Assembly (NCBI GenBank): GCA_025454815.1 | Contig: JALONR010000022.1 | Coordinates: 35,643-99,642, forward strand | Direction of reading: 5' to 3' | Source: Bacteroidales bacterium | GTDB lineage: Bacteria > Bacteroidota > Bacteroidia > Bacteroidales > VadinHA17 | DNA length: 64,000 nt | Shown here: positions 30,594-40,774 of the stretch, piece by piece | Position numbering within the stretch: the first letter of the stretch is position 1 | How the letters are laid out: each line of letters starts with the position of its first letter | The notes under the pieces: generated by a model | What the model saw: the letters and a program-made list of their open reading frames with translations, nothing else | Database searches by the model: none | What the model was told of the DNA's origin: nothing | Made by a program: the position numbers and the translations under genes

Positions 30594-32207
30594 TCATTCA
30601 AGGATTACTTTCCGGTTTTTTGGGTACCGGACACTGTATGTGAAGATAATTTCTTTGGTTTCGCGGGGTGCTATGGTCAGGTCCCAGGTGACCTCCCCAG
30701 AGGCAATGTTACGGTTCCCGCCGCTGAGTTCCACTGCCTCAACCGTGATGTCACTGTTCTGCGGCAACGGCAGCTGGTCACGCAGTTTCAGGGTGACCTC
30801 TCTGCTCTTGTTGTTGCGCACGGAGATAAGGAATGAAAGGGTCTCAACCCTGTTGGTCCCGATCAGTTTCTGGGAGGTAAAGTCTTTCCTTCGGTCACGT
30901 TTCACCGTAATGCTGTTGTCTGCACCAAGTGACACCGTCAGGGTGTCAGTCAGCTCGGCAGTATTTATATAACCCTTTCCGGTAAAGGTGTTGCTGAAAT
31001 AGATATTCGATTCCCCCGGGAGAAGATTGTACTGGTCCCATCCGGTGACATAACCAACCAGGTAAGCTGCAGGTGTGATCTTGGGTGTTGTGGCATAGCT
31101 GTAGGTGGCCGGTACTGTCAGACGCTGGAGTTCCACAGTCTCCGGTTTGCCTCCGGTGGCAATCGTCTTCGGAATATTGACATCAAAGCTGAAGCTGATG
31201 TTCGACTCGCTGACGGTGACCGGCATAGGGGCGCTGGCATCAGCCACCATGACTACCTCTTCCAAAGCCATAGGTTCGCTCTCACGTTTTGAAGATACAT
31301 TTACCCCTGCTGCTTTACCCTGCAACCCCCTCATCATAACCGGCGGGTAGAAGTCAATGAACCATGGGTTCAGAAGAGGCAGTGACCCTGCAGTCATAGG
31401 TGCCGCATTTGAGAGGGAGATCTTCACATCCTTCCATTCAATGCCGCTGTTCTGCCATACATTTGCCTTGTATATGATCACGGCAGGATCTGAAATGTCG
31501 TCAACCCTGATGTCATAAGCCGGCTGCCAGCCGGCATTCATCACAACATATGAAATATCCAGTTTACCAGTGGCAGGCTTGCTGCCGCTTATCGAAACCA
31601 CTATTTCACCCGTGGGCATCTTCGAACGGTCAACCGTGCCGGCAAGCTGCTTTTCAAGCTTCTCCTTTTCCTCCCTGTATTCCCTGAGTATCCTCAGTTT
31701 CTTATGAATTGCGCCTTTGACAGACTCCATATTTGAACCGTAGAGATCTATCAGTGACCTGAGCTGCTCTGGAGTAATGGTTGACTTTTCGGTCACAACG
31801 TCATAGTTGGCCTTGAGGAAACGCTCTTTCTCAAGAAGCACTTCCATTGCCATTTCCTCGTCTTCGATCCTGAGCTGCAGGGCATCAATCTTTTCACGCA
31901 GTTCTTTAACCTCAGCTGATTCTGACGGATTCTCGAGGTAGTTGTTGCGGTGAGTGACACCGGTAATCATGAAATCACCTTCACCCCGTACCTGTATGCT
32001 GTTGGGATCAATGTAGGGCGACAAACTCCCGGCTATGTAATCATAGGTGCCGGGCTGAAGTGTGAAAACTGCTTCACCGGTGAGCTGGGCTCCGTGCCTG
32101 AAGACAGTCACATGGCTGACCGGACACTGGATATACTTCTCCTGGGCTTCAAGGGTGGCAGAGTAAAGTGCAATTGCAAAGAGAGCAATAAACATTAACT
32201 TTTTCAT
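30594..32207 (-). CDS. DUF4139/MuiA-like secreted protein
   Basis: Signal peptide, DUF4140-like N-terminus (VTVFRHGAQLTGEAVFTLQPGTYDYIAGSLSPYIDPNSIQV), and C-terminal DUF4139-like region ending APRETKEIIFTYSVRYPKNRKVILE. Confidence 0.8.
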   Translation of the reverse strand: MKKLMFIALFAIALYSATLEAQEKYIQCPVSHVTVFRHGAQLTGEAVFTLQPGTYDYIAGSLSPYIDPNSIQVRGEGDFMITGVTHRNNYLENPSESAEVKELREKIDALQLRIEDEEMAMEVLLEKERFLKANYDVVTEKSTITPEQLRSLIDLYGSNMESVKGAIHKKLRILREYREEKEKLEKQLAGTVDRSKMPTGEIVVSISGSKPATGKLDISYVVMNAGWQPAYDIRVDDISDPAVIIYKANVWQNSGIEWKDVKISLSNAAPMTAGSLPLLNPWFIDFYPPVMMRGLQGKAAGVNVSSKRESEPMALEEVVMVADASAPMPVTVSESNISFSFDVNIPKTIATGGKPETVELQRLTVPATYSYATTPKITPAAYLVGYVTGWDQYNLLPGESNIYFSNTFTGKGYINTAELTDTLTVSLGADNSITVKRDRRKDFTSQKLIGTNRVETLSFLISVRNNKSREVTLKLRDQLPLPQNSDITVEAVELSGGNRNIASGEVTWDLTIAPRETKEIIFTYSVRYPKNRKVILE

Positions 32208-32274
32208 GTGACAGATTTTTTATAAAGATATTTAAAAAGTGTGTTCAGGCTGAAAAAGACAAAAATCCTGCCGT

Positions 32275-32310
32275 AAAAAAAGGCTGCCGGACAATTACTG
32301 TCCGGCAGCC
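32275..32310 (-). terminator. Strong terminator of the ECF sigma factor gene
   Basis: 12-bp stem GGCTGCCGGACA-n5-TGTCCGGCAGCC; minus-strand 3' T7 run. Confidence 0.85.
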
Positions 32311-32331
32311 CGTCATTACCATCAATTAAAC

Positions 32332-32838
32332 CTAACCATTGTAATCTTTAAGAACACTCATCAGTTTCTGACGGGCAAAGAAGATACGGCTTTTTACCGT
32401 GCCCAGCTTGAGATTCAGGTTCTCGGCTATCTCCTCGTACTTGAATCCGTCAAGGTGCATGCGGAAGGGGAGACGGTAATCGTCGTGCAGCTCATCTATG
32501 GCCTTCTCTATCTCATTGCCGGCGTAGGACGACTCAGGAGAAATACTCCCCTTGTCTGACGGCATGTTGAGATAATAAAGCTCCTGCGTTCCGTCCATCA
32601 TGGTATTCTCCCTCATCTTGCGGCGGTAGTTGTTGATGAAGGTGTTTTTCATTATCGTGAAGACCCAGGCCTTGAGGTTTGTGGCATCCACAAACTTGTC
32701 CTGGTTCTGTATTGCCTTTAAAAAGGTGTCCTGAACGAGATCAAGCGCATTGTCGCGGTCGAGGGTGAGACTGAGGGCGTACTTCTGAAGATTGCCCTTT
32801 AAATCTATTATGCTGGTTGTAAATTCCTGTGCAGTCAT
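32332..32838 (-). CDS. RNA polymerase sigma factor, ECF (sigma-70) family
   Basis: ALSLTLDRDNALDLVQDTFLKAIQN (region 2), LPFRMHLDGFKYEEIAENLNLKLGTVKSRIFFARQKL (region 4). Start chosen at MTAQEF. Confidence 0.92.
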   Translation of the reverse strand: MTAQEFTTSIIDLKGNLQKYALSLTLDRDNALDLVQDTFLKAIQNQDKFVDATNLKAWVFTIMKNTFINNYRRKMRENTMMDGTQELYYLNMPSDKGSISPESSYAGNEIEKAIDELHDDYRLPFRMHLDGFKYEEIAENLNLKLGTVKSRIFFARQKLMSVLKDYNG

Positions 32839-33200
32839 CTCTCTGTTCTTTTCGTTTGTTGACACAAAGTTAAACATACAAATTCGGATATCCAAATCTT
32901 AATATCTTAATATATTGTTAAAGTAACAGGCAGAGGGGTGTTTTCTAAATATTAAAGTGAGAATAATCAGGCATATATCAGCCGGTTGTCTAAATTAGGA
33001 TAAACAGGTATTATTTTATTTTTTACCTGTCCGGACAGAATGAGGGGCAGAGCAGAAGAGGAGGCTTACAATGCCATGATACCAGATAATCAATATATTA
33101 CAATCAAAACCATGTATCATGAACTTTGTTCATATGGCCTTTACCGGCAGCAGCTTCGGATCCTTGCCCCATTTTTTCTATCTTTACAAAAAAGTGCCTT

Positions 33201-34013
33201 ATGGAGCTGAGAGATTATCCTTCAGGGAAAACAGCCTTTTATGAATTTGATGCACCAGGAGAACCGCGCGCGGTGATACTTCTCGTGCACGGGCTCGGAG
33301 AGCATGCAGGCAGATACGCAGGCTGGGCTGCCCGCTTCAATGATCAGGGAGTGTCACTGCGGGCTTTTGACCTGCCGGGGCATGGGCAGACTCCGGGCAG
33401 GTGGGGGGTGGTACCCTCCCCTGAGAAGGTATATGATACTATTGATGAGATTCTCCGGGAAACTGCCGGCACCTTTCCGGGAGTGCCGCTCTTCATCTAC
33501 GGACACAGCCTGGGCGGCGGAATAGTGCTCAGCTATCTTGTAAAAAGACGTCCGGCCCTGACCGGTGCCATAGTGACCTCACCATGGGTCATCCTTTCGG
33601 AGACTCCCCCGGCCATCAAGGGTTTCCTGGCGAAGATTGCAGGGAAGCTGATGCCGGGCATGACACAGTCTTCGGGACTGAAGACGGAATACCTCTCCCG
33701 TGACCCCGGGGTAGTGGATGCATACCGTAATGATCAGCTTGTTCATGGCCAGATTTCAGCCGGGCTCTATCTCTGGATGACAGTTTCCGCGGAGGAAATC
33801 CTGGCACGTGCCGGTGAGATTGATGTTCCGCTTCTGATTGCACATGGCCGCAATGACATGATCACATCACCCTCCGGATCTGTTCAGGTGGCTGGAGCAG
33901 CACCCCGGGCAACCCTTAAATTATGGGACGAGGGCTATCATGAGCTTCACAATGATCCGCTGAAGGAGGAACACTTCGATTTCATCACCGAGTGGATGGA
34001 TACCCTGTTGTAA
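33201..34013 (+). CDS. Alpha/beta hydrolase, monoacylglycerol lipase-like
   Basis: LLVHGLGEHAGRYA, FIYGHSLGGGIVLSY, HGRNDMIT. Start at MELRDYPSGKT. Confidence 0.88.
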   Translation: MELRDYPSGKTAFYEFDAPGEPRAVILLVHGLGEHAGRYAGWAARFNDQGVSLRAFDLPGHGQTPGRWGVVPSPEKVYDTIDEILRETAGTFPGVPLFIYGHSLGGGIVLSYLVKRRPALTGAIVTSPWVILSETPPAIKGFLAKIAGKLMPGMTQSSGLKTEYLSRDPGVVDAYRNDQLVHGQISAGLYLWMTVSAEEILARAGEIDVPLLIAHGRNDMITSPSGSVQVAGAAPRATLKLWDEGYHELHNDPLKEEHFDFITEWMDTLL

Positions 34014-34017
34014 CCGG

Positions 34018-35001
34018 TTGATGATGGAACTGTTCACAGTGGTGCAACTGCCATCTGCAGCCTCTGAGATCACCTTCGAAACGCCGGTGATGTTCCTGGG
34101 GTCCTGCTTTGCAAATGAGATTGGTTACCGCATGGCTTCGGGCAAGTTACCGGTGATGACCAACCCGCACGGCACCCTCTTCAATCCATTTTCCGTGGCT
34201 GCAGCAACAGACAGGTTCATTTCAGCCCATAAATACACAGAAGATGACATTTACCTTCACCAGAACAGGTATATGAGTCTTGACCATCACACCGCCTTCT
34301 CATCATATGAGCGTGATGTGCTGACCGACAGGCTTAACGAAGTCAGCCGCGCAGCCTCTTCATTCATAAGAAAGGCCTCATTTCTTTTTGTCACATTTGG
34401 TACATCCTATTTATATACACTCAGGGAGACCGGAGCCATAGTTGCCAACTGCCACAAGCTCCCCTCGTCGCTTTTCAGCCGGAGGCAGGCGTCATGGTCT
34501 GAAATTGCTGACCGCTGGAGGCTGACTCTAGACTTTCTTGCGGAGCTTAACCCGGATCTGAAGGTTTGGTTCACGGTAAGCCCTGTGCGCCATATGAGCG
34601 ACGGCGCCCATGCAAACCAGTTAAGCAAGGCACACCTTCTGCTGGCAGTTGAGGACCTGCTCGGGCATCCTTCGGTTGAAGGATACTTCCCCGCATACGA
34701 GATCTTCATGGATGAACTGCGTGATTACCGTTATTATGCTCCTGACATGGTTCATCCGTCAGAGACGGCAATTGACTATATATGGGAAAAATTCTGCAGT
34801 ATATTTATTTCCGGCCATACTCTGAGGCTCTGGAACGAGGCTGCAAAGATCACCAGGGCAACGGGGCACCGCATCACCGGCGGCAAAAGTGAGGCAGTAT
34901 CTTTCGCCAGTTCAATGCTTGAGAGGATCAAAGACCTGAAAGGGAGGGCCCCCTATCTGAACTTTGCTGAGGAGGAAAAGTACTTCAGCTCAATTTTGTA
35001 G
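34018..35001 (+). CDS. GSCFA domain protein
   Basis: MFLGSCFANEIGYRM (GSCFA motif), NPHGTLFNP, YYAPDMVHPSETAIDYIWEKF. Confidence 0.92.
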   Translation: MMMELFTVVQLPSAASEITFETPVMFLGSCFANEIGYRMASGKLPVMTNPHGTLFNPFSVAAATDRFISAHKYTEDDIYLHQNRYMSLDHHTAFSSYERDVLTDRLNEVSRAASSFIRKASFLFVTFGTSYLYTLRETGAIVANCHKLPSSLFSRRQASWSEIADRWRLTLDFLAELNPDLKVWFTVSPVRHMSDGAHANQLSKAHLLLAVEDLLGHPSVEGYFPAYEIFMDELRDYRYYAPDMVHPSETAIDYIWEKFCSIFISGHTLRLWNEAAKITRATGHRITGGKSEAVSFASSMLERIKDLKGRAPYLNFAEEEKYFSSIL

Positions 35002-35070
35002 AAAAAAATCCTCAGATATTTAAACAAAATGTGCTTTTACTTGTTTTTGTTTCATGAAATCTTAACAAAA

Positions 35071-37467
35071 ATGAAACGTTATACCTTGTTTATATTATTG
35101 CTTGCCCTGATACAAACGGGACTCCGGGGGCAGTCCGGCGGCGGGGTTATCCGCGGACAGGTGGTTGATGCAACCACCAACGAGCCTGTCCCTTTTGCCA
35201 GTGTGGTGATATGGAACACCACCACCGGAGCCATGACAAATTTTGACGGCTATTTCACATTTACCGGTGTCAAGCCCGGTTTTGTGGAATTGCGGATATC
35301 GTCAGTGGGGTACAAAACCTATGTTACCGAGGGGGTGATGGTAACCAACAACAACGAGGTGAACCTGGTTATCCCCCTTGAGGCTACAGTAGTTGAAGTG
35401 GCCGATGTGATTGTCAAGCCATCTCCTTTCCGGAAGTCGGTGGAAAGTCCGATCTCCGCAAGGATAATAGGGATACAGGAGATTGAACTTAACCCGGGAG
35501 GCAACCGCGACATATCCCGTGTGATACAGTCGTTCCCCGGTGTTGCATCCACCCCGGCTTTCAGGAATGACGTCATAGTCAGGGGAGGTGGTCCGAACGA
35601 AAACAGGTTCTTCATCGATGATGTTGAGATACCCTATCTGAACCATTTTTCAACCCAGGGTTCCTCGGGTGGTCCGACAGGGATTATTAATGTCGACTTT
35701 GTAAGGTCGGTTGATTTTCTTTCAGGGGCATTCCCGGCGTCCCGCGGCAACGCACTGAGCTCTGTGATGGATTTTACCATGATTGAGGGTAACAGGGAAA
35801 AGCGGACGCTCAGGGCCACGGTTGGAGCCTCTGATCTGGGGCTCACATTCAACGGCCCCACCGGTGAGCGCAGCTCCCTGATAGTCTCGGCACGCCGCTC
35901 ATACCTGCAGTTTCTTTTTGGGGTAATCGGACTACCGTTCCTTCCTACCTACACTGATTTTCAGTTCAAGTACAAAGTCAAGTTTGACCAGAAGAATGAG
36001 CTTACCGTGCTTGGAATAGGTGCAAACGACGACTTCAGGCTGAACCTTGAGGCCAATGAGACCGAATTCCAGCGGTATATCCTCGGGTACATTCCAACCC
36101 AGGAGCAGTACAGCTATACTGTGGGCGCCGTTTACAGGCACTTCCGCAGAAATGGTTCCGACATGCTGGTTCTCAGCCGCAACTACTTGAACAATACCCA
36201 GTTCAAGTATCTTAACAATGACGACTCAGATCCTGACAACCTTACATTTGATTACAAGAGCGGTGAGGGAGACATAAGGCTCAGGTACGAGCGCACCGTG
36301 GTATGGCCCAACTCATTCAGGCTCAGTTACGGTGCCGGCACGGAAATGTCGCGGTACCGCAATGACACCTTCCGTCAGTTCTTTGCAGGAAACGGCCTTG
36401 AGACAGAAATATACAATTCAAATCTCGTATTCTTCAAATATGCAGCTTTCGGGCAGCTCAGCCGTGCATTCGTTGATGAGAGACTCAGACTCTCATTTGG
36501 TCTGCGCACTGACGCCAACACCTTTTCATCTGTGATGGCCAACCCGCTCACGCAGATCTCCCCCCGCCTTTCGGCATCATTTGCCCTCACCGGTGATGTG
36601 AACCTCAACTTCAACGTGGGGAGGTATTACCAGCTGCCTCCCTATACATCGCTTGGTCTTCGTGACAACGACGGCAATTTTGTCAACAGGGACAATAAAA
36701 TAAAATACATTGGCGCTGATCATATTGTGGGTGGCGTCGAGCTTATACCTGACGAGCGGTTGCAGTTTACCCTTGAGGGGTTCTACAAGAGTTATTTTGA
36801 CTATCCCTTCTCGGTGGCAGACCAGGTGCCTCTTTCAACGAAGAGTGCAGGTTACGGCATCTTCGGCAATGAAGCCCTTGTCTCAACCTCTGTTGGCAGG
36901 GCCTACGGGCTTGAGCTGATGGGTCGGGCGAGGGATTTTGAGGGCCTCAACATGGTCTTCGCATATACATTCGTCAGAAGCGAGTTTGAAGGAACTGACG
37001 GAAGCTACATCCCCACCGCCTGGGACAACAGGCACCTGATAAGCGTCACGGCCACGAAGACCATCGGCAAGAGCTGGGATGCAGGATTCCGGTGGAGATA
37101 TGTGGGCGGAGCTCCCTATACTCCCTTTGACACAGACAGATCATCATTCATTGACGCATGGAACGTATCCGGACAGGGTTACCTTGATTACAGCCGGTTT
37201 AACACTGAGAGACTCAAGGGCTTCAGCCAGCTTGATGTCCGGATAGACAAGCAGTTCTACTTTGACAGATGGTCGCTTATGCTATACCTTGACGTGCAGA
37301 ATGTCTACAATTTCAAGGCTGACCAGCCTGACATCCTGGTGCTGCAGACCGATGAGGGAGGCGCTCCGCTGGTCAATCCTCTGGATCCGCAGCGTTACCT
37401 GCTGAAATTCATTGAGGCAGAAGCCGGAACAGTACTTCCCACGATAGGGATTATTATTGAAATCTGA
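35071..37467 (+). CDS. TonB-dependent receptor with N-terminal carboxypeptidase-regulatory-like domain
   Basis: IRGQVVDATTNEPVPFASVVIWNTTTGAMTNFDGYFTF, plug region RDISRVIQSFPGVASTPAFRNDVIVRGGGPNENRFFIDDVEIP, barrel. Confidence 0.92.
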   Translation: MKRYTLFILLLALIQTGLRGQSGGGVIRGQVVDATTNEPVPFASVVIWNTTTGAMTNFDGYFTFTGVKPGFVELRISSVGYKTYVTEGVMVTNNNEVNLVIPLEATVVEVADVIVKPSPFRKSVESPISARIIGIQEIELNPGGNRDISRVIQSFPGVASTPAFRNDVIVRGGGPNENRFFIDDVEIPYLNHFSTQGSSGGPTGIINVDFVRSVDFLSGAFPASRGNALSSVMDFTMIEGNREKRTLRATVGASDLGLTFNGPTGERSSLIVSARRSYLQFLFGVIGLPFLPTYTDFQFKYKVKFDQKNELTVLGIGANDDFRLNLEANETEFQRYILGYIPTQEQYSYTVGAVYRHFRRNGSDMLVLSRNYLNNTQFKYLNNDDSDPDNLTFDYKSGEGDIRLRYERTVVWPNSFRLSYGAGTEMSRYRNDTFRQFFAGNGLETEIYNSNLVFFKYAAFGQLSRAFVDERLRLSFGLRTDANTFSSVMANPLTQISPRLSASFALTGDVNLNFNVGRYYQLPPYTSLGLRDNDGNFVNRDNKIKYIGADHIVGGVELIPDERLQFTLEGFYKSYFDYPFSVADQVPLSTKSAGYGIFGNEALVSTSVGRAYGLELMGRARDFEGLNMVFAYTFVRSEFEGTDGSYIPTAWDNRHLISVTATKTIGKSWDAGFRWRYVGGAPYTPFDTDRSSFIDAWNVSGQGYLDYSRFNTERLKGFSQLDVRIDKQFYFDRWSLMLYLDVQNVYNFKADQPDILVLQTDEGGAPLVNPLDPQRYLLKFIEAEAGTVLPTIGIIIEI

Positions 37468-37480
37468 AAAAAATGAAAAG

Positions 37481-38224
37481 ATGAAATACCTTATACTTGT
37501 TTTAACAGCAGTTCTCGTTTCATGCTCCACAAAACCTTCAGCCAGCAGGCTGGCGCAGAGGCAGACAGTTACAGATATTGAGACCAATTCAGCCGGGAAG
37601 GGGCAGGCGATTGAGTTCGGATTTTTCGGCGGTCCATCGCTTTATTACCCGCTTATGGCAGTCTGGATTGAGGATGAGGAAGGGAAATACATCCAGACAC
37701 TTTTTGTGCCGAAGGCAATAGCTACCGGGGTCTTCAGGTACGGTTCGAATGCTTCCGGGAAGTGGGTTGAGGCAGCCAGGCGTGCTCCCCAGACCCTCCC
37801 GTACTGGTCGCACAAGAGAGGAATCAGGGCATCTGACGGACTCTATATGCCCGAATCGTCAAATCCTGTTGCTGATGCATACAGCGGAGCCACGCCCACC
37901 ACAAGCTTCCTGCTGAAAACACGCGCTGACAACCCTCTTCCCTCAAGGTTCAGGGTATTGTTCGAGGTGAATCAGAACTGGGACTGGAATGAATACTGGA
38001 CAAACGACAAGTACCCGGGAGATGTAAGATACCTGAACAATGCGCAGCCTGCAGTTGTCTATGAAGGGGTGGTTGATATGTCGAACCTGCAGGAAAGGTA
38101 TCTGCTCAGGCCGGTTGGTCACAGTCATCCGACAGGGGAGACAGGTGAGCTCTTCACAGACCTGAGTACACTGACAACGGCACTGCAGATAGCTGACTCG
38201 GTTGTTGTAAGAATTGTTAAATAG
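37481..38224 (+). CDS. Hypothetical lipoprotein (possibly DUF2271-like)
   Basis: Lipobox AVLVSCSTK; no confidently recognised domain. Confidence 0.55.
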   Translation: MKYLILVLTAVLVSCSTKPSASRLAQRQTVTDIETNSAGKGQAIEFGFFGGPSLYYPLMAVWIEDEEGKYIQTLFVPKAIATGVFRYGSNASGKWVEAARRAPQTLPYWSHKRGIRASDGLYMPESSNPVADAYSGATPTTSFLLKTRADNPLPSRFRVLFEVNQNWDWNEYWTNDKYPGDVRYLNNAQPAVVYEGVVDMSNLQERYLLRPVGHSHPTGETGELFTDLSTLTTALQIADSVVVRIVK

Positions 38225-38259
38225 CGTAAAATACAATCCCGGCTGCCGGGACCAGGAAA

Positions 38260-39159
38260 TCACAGGCTGTCTGCCCATTCCGCCAGTCCGGCCGGAGAGC
38301 AGACAGCTTTCGTTTTGCCGTTGCTCCAGGTGCCGCTGGTATCATACCTTCCCAGTACAAGCACCTTCTTAAGGTCTAGTTCCCTTGCCATCTCGCTGCA
38401 AAATCCCTTAACCTCATCATCAGGCTCTGATGCAGGGAGGTTAAGTGCGAGGACGGTAAACGGCCTCACAGAGTGAATCCCGCGGATATCTTCCGCCGAG
38501 AGGGTTCCTTCAGTGTAAACCACTTCAAATCCTCTCTTCCTCAGAAGGTATTTAAGAAAGACAAGGTTGTTTTCGCTCTCAGAGTCGCCGAGGTTGATTA
38601 TGGCCGCATTCTTACCCTTTGCCGTGGCTTCGTGCGACATATCCTCTGAAATGAGGATTGTCCGGATTACATGCCTGATAAACTGCTCCTGCGGTTTTGA
38701 AATGCAGTCTGTCAGCCAGAGTGCCCTTGCCTTCTGCATGAGTGGATGGAACACCTGCAGGTAGGCATCTGCCAATCCTTTCTCCCTGACATACTGGCTG
38801 AGCTTTTCCCTGAATTCTTCCTCGCTGAACCGCAATGCTGACATGATCAGCTCTCCCGGTTTGAAGGTTCCGTCACTTCCCTCGTCCCCCGTACCTGTTC
38901 TCAACACCTCGCGCAACAGTTCGCTGTCGCTCAGACGGGCGATCTTTGAGATCTTCATCCCGTTCCGGTTCAGGATTGACACGGTAATGAGCTTTTTAAG
39001 CTCCTCCTCTGTATAGTGCCTTATGTTCGAATCGCTCCGTTCAGGTGTCAGGATCCCGTACCTTTTCTCCCACATTCTTATGGTATGTGCTTTTATACCA
39101 CAGAAATTCTCCAGATCCTTTATGGAGTATGTCCTGCTTCCTGCATTCATCTCTCTCAA
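38260..39159 (-). CDS. MerR family regulator with degenerate B12-binding-like C-terminal domain
   Basis: YSIKDLENFCGIKAHTIRMWEKRYGILTPERSDSNIRHYTEEEL (MerR HTH), then CarH-like helical and Rossmann-like regions. Confidence 0.85.
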   Translation of the reverse strand: MREMNAGSRTYSIKDLENFCGIKAHTIRMWEKRYGILTPERSDSNIRHYTEEELKKLITVSILNRNGMKISKIARLSDSELLREVLRTGTGDEGSDGTFKPGELIMSALRFSEEEFREKLSQYVREKGLADAYLQVFHPLMQKARALWLTDCISKPQEQFIRHVIRTILISEDMSHEATAKGKNAAIINLGDSESENNLVFLKYLLRKRGFEVVYTEGTLSAEDIRGIHSVRPFTVLALNLPASEPDDEVKGFCSEMARELDLKKVLVLGRYDTSGTWSNGKTKAVCSPAGLAEWADSL

Positions 39160-39529
39160 TGTTACTTACTCACAGACTATAACAATGAGAATGTATAAAT
39201 GTTTAGCGTTATTTCATCAAGGTCATTCCCGGTGTGCCGGTAATCAATACCCACAATGGGTTCCGGCATCATTTCATTTGCTGTCAGGCATATATTTCAT
39301 GAAACTTGCATGTCTGCTCAAAAGGTATGGAGCCTGCCGGGGGTTTCCCTCAGGGATTGCATATCCCGGTCAGGAGCTTATGGCCCGGGGACCTTTTGGC
39401 CGGGATTCCGGATCACGGTCAAATGACTCAAAGCTCACCCGGATGGCCCTCCTTTATAGCTCCAAATTCCTAAAAAACAGCTTTAACATAATGCAAAAAA
39501 GTAGTAAATTCGCAGTTCATTGGATTTTG

Positions 39530-40774
39530 ATGAAGGACTTACAGAGCGTAAAGCAGAGGTTTGGGATAATTGGAAATCACGAGGGTCTGAACAGGGCTAT
39601 TGACATAGCGGTTCAGGTTGCACCCACTGATCTCTCCGTGCTCATAACCGGAGAGAGCGGGACGGGCAAGGAAGTCTTTCCGCAGGTGATACATACACAC
39701 AGCCTTCGCAAGCACGGGCCCTACATAGCAGTGAACTGCGGGGCTATACCCGAGGGTACCATAGACTCGGAACTATTTGGTCATGAAAAGGGTGCGTTTA
39801 CCGGTGCGACTGACAGCCGGAAAGGATACTTCGAGGTAGCAAACGGCGGATCAATCTTCCTCGATGAGGTGGCTGAGCTCCCTCTCTCCACACAGGTGAG
39901 GCTCCTCAGGGTGCTGGAAACGGGCGAATTCATCAGGGTTGGATCATCAAAGGTCCAGAAGACCGATGTGAGGGTTATAGCTGCAACCAATGTCGATATA
40001 GTACAGGCAGTCAGTTCGGGGAGGTTCCGTGAGGACCTCTTTTACAGGCTGAACACTGTGCCGATACGTGTGCCGTCACTGCGTGAAAGAGGTGAAGACA
40101 TCATCCTCCTCTTCCGCAAATTCGCAGTCGATTTTGCCGAACGGTACCGTATGCCGGCAATAAGACCTGACCACCAGGCCAGGGAGATGCTCATAAGCTA
40201 TTACTGGCCAGGCAACGTAAGGCAACTCAAGAATATCACCGAACAGATATCCGTGATAGAACAGGAACGTGACGTAACAGCTGAAATGCTTGCACGTTAC
40301 CTGCCTGATATACAAAGCGGACGGCTTCCCGTTCCGGTCAGGACTTTCCCCGAGGAGAAGAGTTTCAGCAGTGAGCGGGAGATCCTGTACAAGGTTCTTT
40401 TCGATATGAAAAGCGATATGCATGATCTGAAAAACCTTGTGTACGATCTCCTCAGTACCGGTGATCCGGACAACCTGACCGAAAGCGGAGCCAGGGCCGT
40501 TCGTAACCTGTTCAACCAGGGAACCCTTCACAAGGATACCTTTGAGCAGGTGCCGCCGGTTAAGGTCAGCTACGGCACTTCGAGGGAGGCCAGGGTGATT
40601 GAAGACACCGAGGAGGTTATTGAGGAATCGCTATCCCTGACTGACCGCGAAAAGGAACTTATCATAAAGGCTCTCGACAAGAACAACGGGAAGCGAAAGC
40701 TTGCGGCAGCAGAACTGGGGATCTCCGAAAGAACCCTTTACAGGAAAATAAAGGAATACGGACTCGATGCATAA
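39530..40774 (+). CDS. Sigma-54 interaction domain / Fis-type HTH transcriptional activator
   Basis: GESGTGKE (Walker A), GAFTGAT, LDEVAELP, C-terminal NNGKRKLAAAELGISERTLYRKIKEYG Fis HTH. Start chosen at MKDLQSVKQRFGI. Confidence 0.93.
   Translation: MKDLQSVKQRFGIIGNHEGLNRAIDIAVQVAPTDLSVLITGESGTGKEVFPQVIHTHSLRKHGPYIAVNCGAIPEGTIDSELFGHEKGAFTGATDSRKGYFEVANGGSIFLDEVAELPLSTQVRLLRVLETGEFIRVGSSKVQKTDVRVIAATNVDIVQAVSSGRFREDLFYRLNTVPIRVPSLRERGEDIILLFRKFAVDFAERYRMPAIRPDHQAREMLISYYWPGNVRQLKNITEQISVIEQERDVTAEMLARYLPDIQSGRLPVPVRTFPEEKSFSSEREILYKVLFDMKSDMHDLKNLVYDLLSTGDPDNLTESGARAVRNLFNQGTLHKDTFEQVPPVKVSYGTSREARVIEDTEEVIEESLSLTDREKELIIKALDKNNGKRKLAAAELGISERTLYRKIKEYGLDA

Noticed and set aside
33027-33038. 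CTGTCCGGACAG 12-bp palindrome upstream of the hydrolase
   Set aside because: Short and single copy in intergenic sequence here; plausible operator but unsupported.
39023-39529. N-terminal extension of the sigma-54 activator ORF
   Set aside because: Overlaps the divergent MerR gene, low-quality translation, and a better ATG at 39530.
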